A stretch of DNA of 64,000 nt from Celeribacter litoreus (GTDB lineage Bacteria; Pseudomonadota; Alphaproteobacteria; Rhodobacterales; Rhodobacteraceae): the NCBI RefSeq assembly GCF_020165855.1, contig NZ_JAIUFY010000015.1:191316-255315 (forward strand). The letters run 5' to 3'. Positions 55,834 through 64,000 of the stretch are shown here, one piece after another. Below the pieces are notes generated by a model. That model searched no databases. It had not been told where the DNA came from and saw only the letters and a program-made list of their open reading frames with translations. Numbering within the stretch: the stretch's first letter is position 1; every line of letters starts with the position of its first letter. The translations under genes and the position numbers were made by a program.

Positions 55834-56352
55834 TCAAGAGGGTTTGAGATCGCTGCGCGAAACTGTCCCGCTGGCTTCATAGAGATCCAGGAGCTGATCG
55901 AGGGAAATCTCGGCAATTCCGTCGAGTGCTGCGGTGGGGCGTTCCGACCCGTCGCCAAAGTCGAGCGTTACGGCTGTGTCTTGTTCCGCCACGGGCATCA
56001 ACGCGTTGGCCAAGGTCGCGAGCGTTGGTTCCGGCACAGGCGCGCCGTCGAGCAAGTCGAGATAGGCGTAAAACACCGGATGCGGCACCTCGACCCAAAG
56101 CGCGACCATCACCGCCTCCTCAGAGCCACGGATCGGGAGCGTGAGCATGGCGCGCAGATAGCGGGCGTCGTCCAGACGGCAAAGCTCAGAGGCAAGCTGA
56201 TCATCGCCCGCTTTCACAAACGGCTGATCGCCGCGTTCGCCGTGTGGCCAATCAGACGGATGATCAAACCCGATGTCGATCACACCGCCATACGGCCCGT
56301 CCGGGTCCGTCAGTGCCCGCCAGCGCGGATCAAGGTCGAGAAGGGAAGGCAT
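55834..56352 (-). CDS. DUF2199-like hypothetical protein
   Basis: A 172-residue acidic soluble protein. The segment DDARYLRAMLTLPIRGSEEA, followed by VALWVEVPHPVFYAYLDLLDG (about residues 62-102), resembles DUF2199 proteins, a family without known function. The chain has no signal peptide or membrane helix. It starts upstream of the SDR gene on the same strand with about 30 nt between, so the two may be cotranscribed. The family call is from memory and moderate. Confidence 0.7.
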   Translation of the reverse strand: MPSLLDLDPRWRALTDPDGPYGGVIDIGFDHPSDWPHGERGDQPFVKAGDDQLASELCRLDDARYLRAMLTLPIRGSEEAVMVALWVEVPHPVFYAYLDLLDGAPVPEPTLATLANALMPVAEQDTAVTLDFGDGSERPTAALDGIAEISLDQLLDLYEASGTVSRSDLKPS

Positions 56353-56446
56353 GTTGGCTCCTATCCTGTTTCGATCTGTCTAACGGCGCCGAACTCAGAA
56401 ATCCATTAGGGAGTGGGCGCTTGTCCGGATCGCGAAGTTTCTCATA

Positions 56447-56481
56447 AAAAACCGCCCGTCCCATGCGAGGGAGGGCGGTTC
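56447..56481 (-). terminator. terminator of purF
   Basis: On the minus strand AACCGCCC (from 56480) pairs with GGGCGGTT (ending at 56450), extended by TCCC/GGGA inside. A TTTTTTAT run follows. Strong Rho-independent signal. Confidence 0.82.
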
Positions 56482-56503
56482 TCAAATCTGAATGTCGGAG
56501 ACC

Positions 56504-57976
56504 TTACTCCGCAGCCGTCTTAAGCTCGAACCCTTTGGCGATCATGTCGGTCGGGGTCACAGGATATTCGCCCGAGAAACATGCGTCGCAATACTGCGGG
56601 TTGTCAGAGTTGCGACCGTTCGCTGCGCCTGCCGCACGGTAGAGACCGTCAAGCGAGATAAACTCAAGACTGTCAACGCCGAGGTGCTCGCGCATTTCTT
56701 CGACGGACATTTGTGCCGCGAGCAGCTTGTCACGATCCGGCGTATCCACTCCGTAGAAACACGGCCACATAGTCGGCGGCGACGCGATGCGGAAGTGCAC
56801 TTCTGCCGCGCCAGCATCGAGGAGCATATCCTTGATCTTGCGGGTCGTGGTACCGCGCACAACAGAGTCATCGACGAGGATAATCCGCTTGTCGCGAATG
56901 AGCGCTCGGTTGACGTTGAGTTTGAGACGCACGCCCATGTTACGGATTTGTTCGGACGGCTCGATGAAGGTCCGGCCCATATACTGGTTCCGGATGATCC
57001 CCATGCCGTAGGGAATGCCGCTCTCGAACGCGTAGCCGATCGCCGCCGGTGTGCCGCTGTCCGGCACGGGGCAAACGAGATCGGCCTCAACAGGCGCTTC
57101 TTTCGCGAGCTCGACACCGATCTGGCGGCGGGTCTCATAGACCGAGCGACCTTCAAGGATGCTGTCGGGACGCGAGAAATAGACGTGCTCAAAGATGCAG
57201 AAGCGGGATGGCTTTTGCTCGAACGGTTTGGAACTCGTGAGCTTGCCGTCGTTGGAGATGACGACCATCTCGCCGGGTTCGATCTCGCGCACGAACTCTG
57301 CCCCGATGATGTCGAGCGCACAGGTTTCGGACGCCAGCACATAGCCTTTGTCGCCAACTTTCCCGAGGACCAGCGGGCGCACGCCACGCGGATCACGCAC
57401 ACCGATGAGTTTGGTGCGGGTCATGGCGACAACAGAGAACGCGCCTTCGACACGACGAAGCGCGTCTTTCATGCGTTCAGGGATGTTGCGCTGCAGGGAG
57501 CGGGCCATCAGGTGAATGATGCATTCCGAATCCGAGCTGGATTGGAAAATCGACCCACGTTCGATCAACTCGCGACGCAGCGCATCGGCATTGGTGATGT
57601 TGCCGTTATGCGCAATCGCCGCGCCGCCCATGGCGAATTCGCCGAAGAAGGGCTGAACGTCACGGATCGCCGTGTTGCCTTTGTTGCCCGCTGTGGAATA
57701 GCGGACGTGGCCAATGCCGATGGACCCTGGCAGGGTCTCCATCACCTTTTGCGAGGTGAAGTTATCGCGCACATAGCCGAAACGGCGTGCGGACTGGAAC
57801 CCCGCTTCCGTGTCATGTGTGACAATGCCGCCAGCTTCCTGACCGCGGTGTTGCAGGGCATGAAGACCAAGCGCAATGAAAGAGGCAGCGTCAGTTACGC
57901 CGATAGCGCCGAAGACACCGCACTCTTCTTTGAGTTTGTCGTCATCGAACGGATGGGATGGGGGCAGGGTGCTCAT
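56504..57976 (-). CDS. purF: amidophosphoribosyltransferase
   Basis: A PurF of about 490 residues that makes 5-phosphoribosylamine from PRPP and glutamine, the first committed step of purine synthesis. The N-terminal glutaminase starts near EECGVFGAIGV, with the nucleophile cysteine exposed by removal of a short propeptide. IGHVRYSTAGNKG and the PRPP site VDDSVVRGTTTRKI (about 355-368) are clear. FPYGMGIIRNQYMGRTFI is also typical. The ATG at 57976 has GGAG 5 nt upstream. A strong terminator follows. cvpA lies upstream with its own terminator. Confidence 0.97.
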   Translation of the reverse strand: MSTLPPSHPFDDDKLKEECGVFGAIGVTDAASFIALGLHALQHRGQEAGGIVTHDTEAGFQSARRFGYVRDNFTSQKVMETLPGSIGIGHVRYSTAGNKGNTAIRDVQPFFGEFAMGGAAIAHNGNITNADALRRELIERGSIFQSSSDSECIIHLMARSLQRNIPERMKDALRRVEGAFSVVAMTRTKLIGVRDPRGVRPLVLGKVGDKGYVLASETCALDIIGAEFVREIEPGEMVVISNDGKLTSSKPFEQKPSRFCIFEHVYFSRPDSILEGRSVYETRRQIGVELAKEAPVEADLVCPVPDSGTPAAIGYAFESGIPYGMGIIRNQYMGRTFIEPSEQIRNMGVRLKLNVNRALIRDKRIILVDDSVVRGTTTRKIKDMLLDAGAAEVHFRIASPPTMWPCFYGVDTPDRDKLLAAQMSVEEMREHLGVDSLEFISLDGLYRAAGAANGRNSDNPQYCDACFSGEYPVTPTDMIAKGFELKTAAE

Positions 57977-58107
57977 CAAAGCTCCGAATCCTTTACCGGA
58001 TGTAATCGCCCCTCCTTTAAGGGGTCTCGATCAAAGTGTCACGAAAGGATCATAAACCAATTGATCACATCTTTGGAGATGATCGCTTGCGAGAGGCGAA
58101 AAAAGAG

Positions 58108-58135
58108 AAAGGCGGCCAGTTGGCCACCTTTTTTC
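58108..58135 (-). terminator. terminator of cvpA
   Basis: AAAGGCGGCC (58108-58117) and GGCCACCTTT (58122-58131) form a 10-bp stem around AGTT with one wobble. On the minus strand CTCTTTTTTC follows. It separates cvpA from purF. Confidence 0.8.
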
Positions 58136-58150
58136 TGATCGGGCTTGTCC

Positions 58151-58705
58151 TTACTGGGTGCAGGTGGACACGAGCGTCTCGTAACGCGCGGTAATCCAAT
58201 CCGGCGCATCCTGCGGCAGGCTTTCGTCAATCTTGTCTTGCGAGCGGGCAAAGACCTTTGCTGTGCGCGAGTTTTCAAGCACTTCGATCGGATCGCCCGT
58301 CGACACGCGGTCCACAATCACAAGCGCAATCGCCACGAGCAAGATGCCGCGCAACACGCCAAAGAGGAACCCGAGCCCCTGATCAATCCCGCCAAGCGCA
58401 GACCGTTGAACCGCGGAGGAGAACAGAGGCGTGAAAATAGACACCACAATGAGCGCCGCCGCGAACACCGCGAAAAAGCCCGTGATGACAGACAATTCGC
58501 AAGATGTGCCGATGTATTCACCGAGGTAGGGCACTTCGCGCACCAGCGGCACGGCCTTCGGTGCGAACATGTAGCCGAGAATGGCTGCAACGATCCATCC
58601 GGCGATTGCCATGCCCTCACGCACGAAACCGCGCGAATAGGCGAGAATGGCCGAAACGACGATGACCAGCGCCACGATGCCGTCGATGAGTGTAAAGCCT
58701 TCCAT
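58151..58705 (-). CDS. cvpA: CvpA family membrane protein
   Basis: A 184-residue inner-membrane protein of the CvpA (colicin V production) family. Four hydrophobic segments are seen (about residues 6-24, 30-46, 66-90, 108-128), starting GFTLIDGIVALVIVVSAILA. GLGFLFGVLRGILLVAIALV is the last. Function is unclear in most bacteria, and links to purine regulation and envelope stress have been reported. It stands 23 nt downstream of radA, so cotranscription is likely, and precedes purF as in many Proteobacteria. Confidence 0.9.
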   Translation of the reverse strand: MEGFTLIDGIVALVIVVSAILAYSRGFVREGMAIAGWIVAAILGYMFAPKAVPLVREVPYLGEYIGTSCELSVITGFFAVFAAALIVVSIFTPLFSSAVQRSALGGIDQGLGFLFGVLRGILLVAIALVIVDRVSTGDPIEVLENSRTAKVFARSQDKIDESLPQDAPDWITARYETLVSTCTQ

Positions 58706-58728
58706 GGCGCCTCACATGTTTGCCGACG

Positions 58729-60099
58729 CTAACCCGCGCCGAAGATATCTCCCACAAAGCCAACAAGATCCCGCATTTGACGGAGCTCCATCCCGCTGGC
58801 CAGTCCCGCCTTTGTTTGGGCGGGGGCTATGGCAGAGGAAAAACCAAGTTTTCGCGCTTCTTTCAACCTGTTTTCCGCCTGACCCACTGGTCTAAGCGCC
58901 CCAGACAGAGAAAGTTCCCCGAAAACAACACAGTCTTTAGGCAGTGCGGCATCTTCGCGCGCCGAAAGAAGCGCGGCGGCGACCGCGAGATCGGCGGCGG
59001 GCTCCGACACTTTCATGCCGCCAGCGACATTGAGATAGACATCCAGACCCGCGAACGGAATGCCGCAGCGGCTTTCCAAAACCGCAAGGATCATGGCGAG
59101 ACGCGATCCGTCCCACCCGACAACAGTGCGGCGCGCCTGCGAATGCGGGGAGGGGGCGACGAGGGCCTGAAACTCCACCAACACAGGCCGCGTGCCTTCA
59201 ATACCGGCAAAGACAACCGACCCGGGCGCCGGTTCGTCCCGTTCGGACAAAAAGAGCGCAGAGGGGTTCGTCACCTCCGACAGACCGTCGCCCGTCATTT
59301 CGAAAACTCCGATCTCATGCGCGGGACCAAAGCGGTTCTTCACAGCGCGCAGCAACCGGAACTGATGGCCGCGCTCGCCTTCGAAATAGAGCACGGTGTC
59401 GACCATGTGCTCGACGACACGCGGACCGGCGAGTTGTCCTTCCTTGGTCACGTGGCCTACGAGAATAACAGATACGCCCCGCGTCTTCGCAAAGGTCGTC
59501 AATTCATGCGCGGCGGCACGCACCTGAGACACAGAGCCGGGCGCACTCTCGACATTGTCGGCCCACATCGTCTGAATCGAGTCGATGATGACAAGATCGG
59601 GCTCTTCTTTCTCCAAGGTCGTGAGGATATCGCGCAGATTGGTCTCCGCACCCAATTTAACCGACGCCTCTGATAACCCAAGCCGCCGCGCCCGCATCCG
59701 CACCTGAGCAGGCGCTTCCTCGCCGGAGATATAGACGACCTTCAAGCCGCTATCTGCAAACCGCGCCGCCGCCTGCAACAGCAAGGTGGACTTTCCGATC
59801 CCCGGATCACCGCCGACCAAAATGGCAGAGGCTTCGACCAGCCCGCCGCCCAACACACGGTCAAACTCCCCGAGACCAGACGCCGTGCGCGGGGGCGGGG
59901 CCTCTTGTGTCGATAGCGTCGAAAGAGGAATTTCCTTGCCGCGCAAACCACCTAACGTCTTCGACGCCGGCCCCGCCTGTGACAGCGGCTTCTCCTCCGC
60001 AATCGTGTTCCACTCTCCACAGCCATCACAGCGCCCCGACCACTTCGTCGTCACCGCGCCGCAATTCGAGCAGACAAAATTCTTTTGCGCCTTGGCCAT
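58729..60099 (-). CDS. radA: DNA repair protein RadA
   Basis: A 456-residue RadA (Sms) involved in recombinational repair and branch migration. The N-terminal zinc finger reads CSNCGAVTTKWSGRCDGCGEW (cysteines near residues 10, 13, 25, 28). Walker A is GDPGIGKSTLLLQ (about 97-109), and Walker B is in the VIIDSIQTM region. The RadA-specific motif KNRFG lies near 258. The C-terminal Lon-protease-like domain has SEPAADLAVAAALLSAR. Complete and normal length. It lies between the pqiA-like gene and cvpA. Confidence 0.97.
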   Translation of the reverse strand: MAKAQKNFVCSNCGAVTTKWSGRCDGCGEWNTIAEEKPLSQAGPASKTLGGLRGKEIPLSTLSTQEAPPPRTASGLGEFDRVLGGGLVEASAILVGGDPGIGKSTLLLQAAARFADSGLKVVYISGEEAPAQVRMRARRLGLSEASVKLGAETNLRDILTTLEKEEPDLVIIDSIQTMWADNVESAPGSVSQVRAAAHELTTFAKTRGVSVILVGHVTKEGQLAGPRVVEHMVDTVLYFEGERGHQFRLLRAVKNRFGPAHEIGVFEMTGDGLSEVTNPSALFLSERDEPAPGSVVFAGIEGTRPVLVEFQALVAPSPHSQARRTVVGWDGSRLAMILAVLESRCGIPFAGLDVYLNVAGGMKVSEPAADLAVAAALLSAREDAALPKDCVVFGELSLSGALRPVGQAENRLKEARKLGFSSAIAPAQTKAGLASGMELRQMRDLVGFVGDIFGAG

Positions 60100-60159
60100 G
60101 GAAAACTCCCGATTGTTCTTGCTTCGTTCTAATCTGCCGCGCGGCGCATCCGCAAGGGG

Positions 60160-60594
60160 TCAGGTCTTTTTCGTGATAAAAATACTCAATCCGAGGCTCG
60201 CCAGAATGCACGCCGTAAACAGGTATAGCCCCCAGCCCACCTCAATCCGTCCGACACCAATGCCCTTCGCCAAGGTGATATAGATCGCGATCAGAAACAC
60301 ATCCGCCATCGCCAAACGCCCGAGATGAAAAAGCCAGGGTTTGAACCGATCTGACATCCGGCCGGAGAGCATCCCCTCCAGAGCAACAATTTTCGCGAGC
60401 GGCGCGATGATGGCAAAAACCACCACTATCACCGCGAGGACCACATCCTTCTCCCAAAGGCTCGCAATCCCCGACAGCACGGAAATCTCGGATAACCCGA
60501 ACAGTGGTAACAACCCCGCCCGCATCAGCGGCGCGACCCACGCAATGGGAAACAGGATCAAGAGTGACAGATTGGCGAGGCGAAGAGGGGACAT
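60160..60594 (-). CDS. paraquat-inducible protein A-like membrane protein
   Basis: A protein of about 144 residues with four predicted membrane helices, resembling half of a PqiA protein (single PqiA domain). SLLILFPIAWVAPLMRAG and FHLGRLAMADVFLIAIYITL match the family. PqiA partners with MCE-domain lipid-transport proteins. Here it sits 27 nt after mlaF, which fits an envelope lipid system. The C-terminal nine residues are encoded by copy 4 of the recurring TTGAGTATTT motif, so the natural end may have been replaced. ATG 60594 is used, with GTG 60609 as an alternative. Confidence 0.82.
   Translation of the reverse strand: MSPLRLANLSLLILFPIAWVAPLMRAGLLPLFGLSEISVLSGIASLWEKDVVLAVIVVVFAIIAPLAKIVALEGMLSGRMSDRFKPWLFHLGRLAMADVFLIAIYITLAKGIGVGRIEVGWGLYLFTACILASLGLSIFITKKT
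60164..60189 (-). repeat. 3'-end motif, copy 4, inside the pqiA-like coding end
   Basis: On the minus strand TTGAGTATTT-TTA-TCACGAAAAAGAC encodes the residues LSIFITKK just before the stop. Copies at 51701 and 51961 lie after the stop codon and not in the reading frame. Confidence 0.55.
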
Positions 60595-60621
60595 GGAGTG
60601 AACCTGCACCTTCCGTCCTGA

Positions 60622-61371
60622 TCAGCGGAGCGTCTCGATCGGACCTTCCGAAGATCCGGTGATAAACTGGTGCAGGTAGGGATCTTCCGCGGTGTCCATC
60701 TCGGACACAGGGCCATGCCAGCGGATTTTGCCGCGATGGAGCATTGCGACTTTGTCAGCAATTGCGCGCACAGAGGTCATATCGTGCGTGATGGTGAGGG
60801 CGGTGGCGCCCATTTCCGTCACGATCTCGCGGATCAATTCGTTGATGACGCCCGCCATAATCGGGTCGAGTCCCGTCGTAGGTTCGTCGAAAAAGATGAT
60901 CTCCGGATCGGCAGCAATGGCGCGGGCGAGGCCTACACGTTTCTGCATCCCGCCGGAGAGTTCCGCCGGAAACAGGTCGGCCACATCCGGCCCCATGCCC
61001 ACGCGGCGGAGCTTTTCAATAGCAATTTCTTTGGCTTCTGCCTTCGGACGTTTAAGCGATCCGCGCAGGAGGCGAAAGGCGACGTTTTGCCAGACCGGCA
61101 GGCTGTCGAACAGGGCCGCGCCCTGAAACAGCATCCCGAACCGCGCCAGAAACGCATCGCGGTCGCCGGTGGCGGTGATGTCCTCACCATCGACCTTGAT
61201 GGTGCCGCTGTCGGGGGTGATGAGGCCGAGCACGCATTTCAGAGTGACGGATTTTCCGGTGCCGGAGCCGCCGATAATAACACAGCTTTCGCCCCGCGCG
61301 ACATTCAGGTCCACCCCGCGCAAAATCTCTTTGGAACCAAAGGCCTTATGCACACCGTCGAGAGAAATCAT
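60622..61371 (-). CDS. mlaF: ABC transporter ATP-binding protein, MlaF type
   Basis: A 249-residue ATPase of the phospholipid-transport (Mla) type. Walker A is GGSGTGKSVTLK (about residues 33-44), the signature is LSGGMQKRVGLARAI, Walker B is IIFFDEP and the H-loop ITHD. TTGLDP follows Walker B as in MlaF. It drives lipid movement with the MlaE permease encoded upstream, overlapping it by 4 nt. mlaD, which completes the complex, is not seen here. Confidence 0.94.
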   Translation of the reverse strand: MISLDGVHKAFGSKEILRGVDLNVARGESCVIIGGSGTGKSVTLKCVLGLITPDSGTIKVDGEDITATGDRDAFLARFGMLFQGAALFDSLPVWQNVAFRLLRGSLKRPKAEAKEIAIEKLRRVGMGPDVADLFPAELSGGMQKRVGLARAIAADPEIIFFDEPTTGLDPIMAGVINELIREIVTEMGATALTITHDMTSVRAIADKVAMLHRGKIRWHGPVSEMDTAEDPYLHQFITGSSEGPIETLR

Positions 61372-62153
61372 GTCGCGAAAAATGCCTGTGTGAGGAGAAA
61401 GTTGGCCGCGAGGATCAGAACGGCGGCGGCCACAACCGAGGTTTTCGTCGCGCGCCCGACGCCCTGTGCGCCGCGGCCGGAGTTCATGCCGAAATAACAG
61501 CCCATGAGTGTGGCGATCCCCCCAAAGGCTGCGCCTTTCACGAGCGAAGATACAATGTCGGGCGTCTCCAGAAAATCTACGGTGTTCTTGAGATAAGTCG
61601 ACGGGTTGAAGTCGAGGGTGTTCATGGACACGAACCAGCCCCCGAAAATGCCGAGGGTGTCCCCAACGGCAACGAGAAGCGGCACGGTGACGAGACCTGC
61701 AAACACGCGCGGGGCGGTGAGGTATTTCATCGGGTCTGTGGAAAGCGTCACGAGGGCGTCGATTTGCTCAGTGACCTTCATGGTCGCAATCTCTGCCGCG
61801 ATGGACGATGTGACCCGTGCGGCCATCATCAGGCCGACCATCACAGGGCCAAGCTCGCGCACCACGCCGAGTGCAACGATTTGTGGCACGACTTCTTCGG
61901 CGCCGTAGCGGGAGCCACCTGCGAAAATCTGGAGGGCAAGCGCACCGCCCGTGAACACGGCAGTGAGGCCCACGACGGGGAGCGAAAGATACCCAACGTG
62001 CACGAGCGCATGCAGGTATTCCCGCACGTAGTAGGGCGGCGTCACGATATGGCGGAACGTGGCCAATGCAAACAGAGTGACATGACCAATCGTCGCAAGC
62101 GCCGACAGCACGACCGCGCCAAGCGCGGCGAGAGGGCGGGTGAGCACCATCAT
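61368..62153 (-). CDS. mlaE: ABC transporter permease, MlaE family
   Basis: A 261-residue permease of the MlaE family with five to six helices. [19 protein letters not shown] and the [19 protein letters not shown] stretch are the family core, including the conserved EQxDAL segment. It forms the membrane channel of an inner-membrane lipid ABC transporter with MlaF. The ATG overlaps the alr stop (ATGA), so alr, mlaE, mlaF and the pqiA-like gene form one unit. Confidence 0.94.
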   Translation of the reverse strand: MMVLTRPLAALGAVVLSALATIGHVTLFALATFRHIVTPPYYVREYLHALVHVGYLSLPVVGLTAVFTGGALALQIFAGGSRYGAEEVVPQIVALGVVRELGPVMVGLMMAARVTSSIAAEIATMKVTEQIDALVTLSTDPMKYLTAPRVFAGLVTVPLLVAVGDTLGIFGGWFVSMNTLDFNPSTYLKNTVDFLETPDIVSSLVKGAAFGGIATLMGCYFGMNSGRGAQGVGRATKTSVVAAAVLILAANFLLTQAFFAT

Positions 62154-63190
62154 CCGATATACCGGCGGCGATAACGTGCGCCCAGAGAAGTCAGAATTTC
62201 ATAGCCGATTGTCCCGCCAACAGTCGCGAGATCGTCCACGGTCTGCAGCGGGCCGAGCAGATCGAGAGAGCGCGGCACCTGATCCAGATGCGTGATGTCG
62301 ACCGTGATCAGGTCCATAGACACGCGCCCAACGATCGGGCAGGGGGTGTCATTGTCAAACAAGACGGCCTTGCCAGAGATGTGACGTGTGATCCCGTCGG
62401 CATAGCCTGCGGCGACCGTCGCGATGCGGGACGGCTCTTCTGCGGTCCATGTGTTCGAATAGCCGACAGTCTCGCCAGTCTGGACATCGCGGACCTGAAT
62501 GATCGGGCACTCAAGGCGCACGACGGGTTTCGCGTCCTCGTATGGTAAGCCACCGTACAGGCCGATGCCCGGACGCGTGATGTCGAAATGATACTCCGGC
62601 CCGAGGAGGATGCCGCCTGTCGCAGACAGGGCGCGCTTCACATCCAGACCATCGGTCATTTCGCGGAAATTCTTGAGCTGAAGGGCGTTCATCTCATGCT
62701 CAGGCTCATCCGCACAGGCGAGGTGGCTCATGATGAGGTCCGGGCCGGCCTTCATAACCAACTCTTTCACCGTCTCCCACTCGGGCGCTTCGAGGCCCAG
62801 ACGGTTCATTCCTGTGTCGAGCTGGATGCCGAACGGTGCGTTCGGAAGCGCCTCGAAGTGGCGAGTGATCTGGTCGAGCGAATTGAGCATCGGCACAAGG
62901 CTCATGTCCGCAATCATATCGGTGTCACCCGACATATGGCCGCCAAAGACGCCGATCCACGGGGACGGGCCGACAGCTTCGCGCAGTTGCACGCCTTCTT
63001 CCGCTGCGGCGACGAAGAACCGGTTTACGCCTGCCTTGACCAACGCGCGGCCAACCTTGCCTACGCCGAGGCCGTAGGCGTCTGCCTTGATCACGGCGGC
63101 GGTTTCCACGGTATCGGCGGAAAGTGCATCCAATGCGCGCCAGTTGTCGGCGATCGCGGTGAGGTCGATATGAAGAAGTGATGTGCCCAT
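62150..63190 (-). CDS. alr: alanine racemase
   Basis: A 346-residue PLP-dependent racemase making D-alanine for peptidoglycan. The PLP lysine lies in [20 protein letters not shown] (about residues 31-50). The C-terminal domain with GYADGITRH and [16 protein letters not shown] carries the catalytic tyrosine and dimer contacts. The length is near the family norm. It starts 79 nt after the dnaB stop and overlaps mlaE by 4 nt. Confidence 0.96.
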   Translation of the reverse strand: MGTSLLHIDLTAIADNWRALDALSADTVETAAVIKADAYGLGVGKVGRALVKAGVNRFFVAAAEEGVQLREAVGPSPWIGVFGGHMSGDTDMIADMSLVPMLNSLDQITRHFEALPNAPFGIQLDTGMNRLGLEAPEWETVKELVMKAGPDLIMSHLACADEPEHEMNALQLKNFREMTDGLDVKRALSATGGILLGPEYHFDITRPGIGLYGGLPYEDAKPVVRLECPIIQVRDVQTGETVGYSNTWTAEEPSRIATVAAGYADGITRHISGKAVLFDNDTPCPIVGRVSMDLITVDITHLDQVPRSLDLLGPLQTVDDLATVGGTIGYEILTSLGARYRRRYIG

Positions 63191-63269
63191 AATGGTTTTT
63201 TGGCCGCCCGAGCACAGAGTCGCAAGCGCTATTCGCGCTTAAGGCCCTGCGCAGGCGGTGTGCAGCCTG

Positions 63270-64000
63270 TTAGTAGTCGTTGTTATAACCTTGGTTCTCG
63301 CGGGCGAGGTTCCCGAACCGTGTGAATTCGGCCTCGAATGAGAGTTCGACCGTGCCGATGGGACCGTGACGCTGTTTGCCGAGGATCACCTCGGCTTTGC
63401 CATGCAGACGCTCCATGTCCTGCATCCACTTTTCCATTGCCTCGAGGTTGTCGTCATCGGGCTTTTCACGCTCTTTGTAATACTCTCCGCGGTAAACGAA
63501 CATCACCACGTCGGCGTCCTGCTCGATGGAGCCGGATTCACGAAGGTCGGAGAGCTGCGGACGTTTGTCGTCACGGCTTTCCACCGTCCGCGACAGCTGG
63601 GACAGGGCGATCACGGGGATGTTGAGTTCTTTCGCGATGGCTTTGAGACCCATCGAAATTTCGCCGATTTCCTGCACACGGTTGCCTTCGGTCCGCGACG
63701 TGCCGCGCACGAGTTGGAGATAGTCGACGATCAGGAGATCGAGACCATGCGTCCGCTGCAGACGACGCGCGCGGGCGGCGAGTTGGGAAATCGGGATCGA
63801 CGGCGTGTCGTCGATGTAGAGAGGGCAGGACTCTAGCGTTTTCGCAGCTTCAACAAAGCGGCGGAATTCGTCCTCCGTCATGTCACCTTGGCGGATTTTG
63901 TGCGATGAAATTTCGGAGGCCTCGGCGAGGATACGAGCGGCGAGCTGCTCTGAACTCATCTCGAGAGAGTAGAACCCGACAACGCCGCCTTTGACCGCGC
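63270..64000 (-). CDS. dnaB: replicative DNA helicase DnaB, C-terminal part (cut by window edge)
   Basis: The 3' portion (about 243 codons) of dnaB, open to the edge of the window. The motor domain is visible: FYSLEMSSEQLAARILAEAS, LLIVDYLQLVRG with the Walker B aspartate, and IALSQLSRTVESRDDKRPQL. The arginine-finger region GSIEQDADVVMFVYRGEYY follows, with the C-terminal KQRHGPIGTVELSFEAEFTR. DnaB is the hexameric fork helicase. The N-terminal domain and Walker A lie outside the window, so the ATG at 63959 is internal. Confidence 0.97.
   Translation of the reverse strand, partial: AVKGGVVGFYSLEMSSEQLAARILAEASEISSHKIRQGDMTEDEFRRFVEAAKTLESCPLYIDDTPSIPISQLAARARRLQRTHGLDLLIVDYLQLVRGTSRTEGNRVQEIGEISMGLKAIAKELNIPVIALSQLSRTVESRDDKRPQLSDLRESGSIEQDADVVMFVYRGEYYKEREKPDDDNLEAMEKWMQDMERLHGKAEVILGKQRHGPIGTVELSFEAEFTRFGNLARENQGYNNDY

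Noticed and set aside
56492-58138. 548-codon plus-strand frame opposite purF
   Set aside because: purF is certain, and the opposing frame has no motif and ends in the terminator zone.

Overview
This 64 kb window looks like chromosomal DNA of an alphaproteobacterium of the Rhodobacterales (Rhodobacter/Roseobacter group). The basis is the gene content and order: a nuo operon carrying clade-specific accessory genes, the nuoN-birA-coaX-rnj tail, RNase J, a YafY/WYL regulator beside tatABC, surE-pcm-nlpD, and a Hint-domain protein. By eye the G+C content is about 60 percent. I see no rRNA, tRNA, CRISPR array, insertion sequence or prophage. It reads as ordinary core chromosome with a few lineage-specific insertions. 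The genus cannot be fixed from this sequence alone.

Layout. Positions 1-8900 hold a DUF3422 gene, a complete oligopeptide/dipeptide ABC importer operon on the minus strand (two ATPases, a binding protein, two permeases), and a divergent M20 amidohydrolase. This could be a peptide uptake and hydrolysis pair. Positions 9000-17000 hold moaA with an AlkD-like repair gene, a secreted low-complexity acidic protein, glmS-glmU for UDP-GlcNAc synthesis, and a HAD phosphatase overlapping a DegT-type aminotransferase.

Positions 17266-40416 form one plus-strand array of tightly packed or overlapping genes. It carries all fourteen complex I subunits (nuoA-nuoN), followed by birA, coaX and rnj. At least ten extra genes are interleaved: two sulfotransferases flanking nuoC, a membrane protein sharing a helix-hairpin-helix-like domain with the NuoE tail, a DUF5337-type membrane protein, three small exported cysteine-containing proteins plus an 88-codon frame between nuoF and nuoG, a lipoprotein after nuoG, and a cysteine-free carboxymuconolactone decarboxylase-like protein after nuoI. 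This accessory set is the most interesting part of the window.

Positions 40500-51700 hold a DEAD-box helicase, prfC, a Hint-domain protein, an atypical SDR beside an arsenite methyltransferase, an orphan Fe3+/polyamine-type ABC ATPase converging on a WYL regulator, tatABC and a DUF815 ATPase. Positions 51700-64000 hold a structured non-coding stretch, surE-pcm-nlpD on the minus strand, a glyoxalase-fold protein, an SDR and a DUF2199-like protein. They end with a minus-strand housekeeping series: dnaB (cut by the window edge), alr, mlaE, mlaF, pqiA-like, radA, cvpA, purF.

Other observations are a recurring TTTGAGTATTT...TCACGAAAAAGAC sequence at the 3' ends of four genes, a histidine-rich insertion in NuoL, enzyme-family members lacking expected catalytic residues (SDR, Hint, LytM/M23, CMD), and several clear terminators. 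All functional statements rest on reading motifs and remembered family knowledge. No database search was run.
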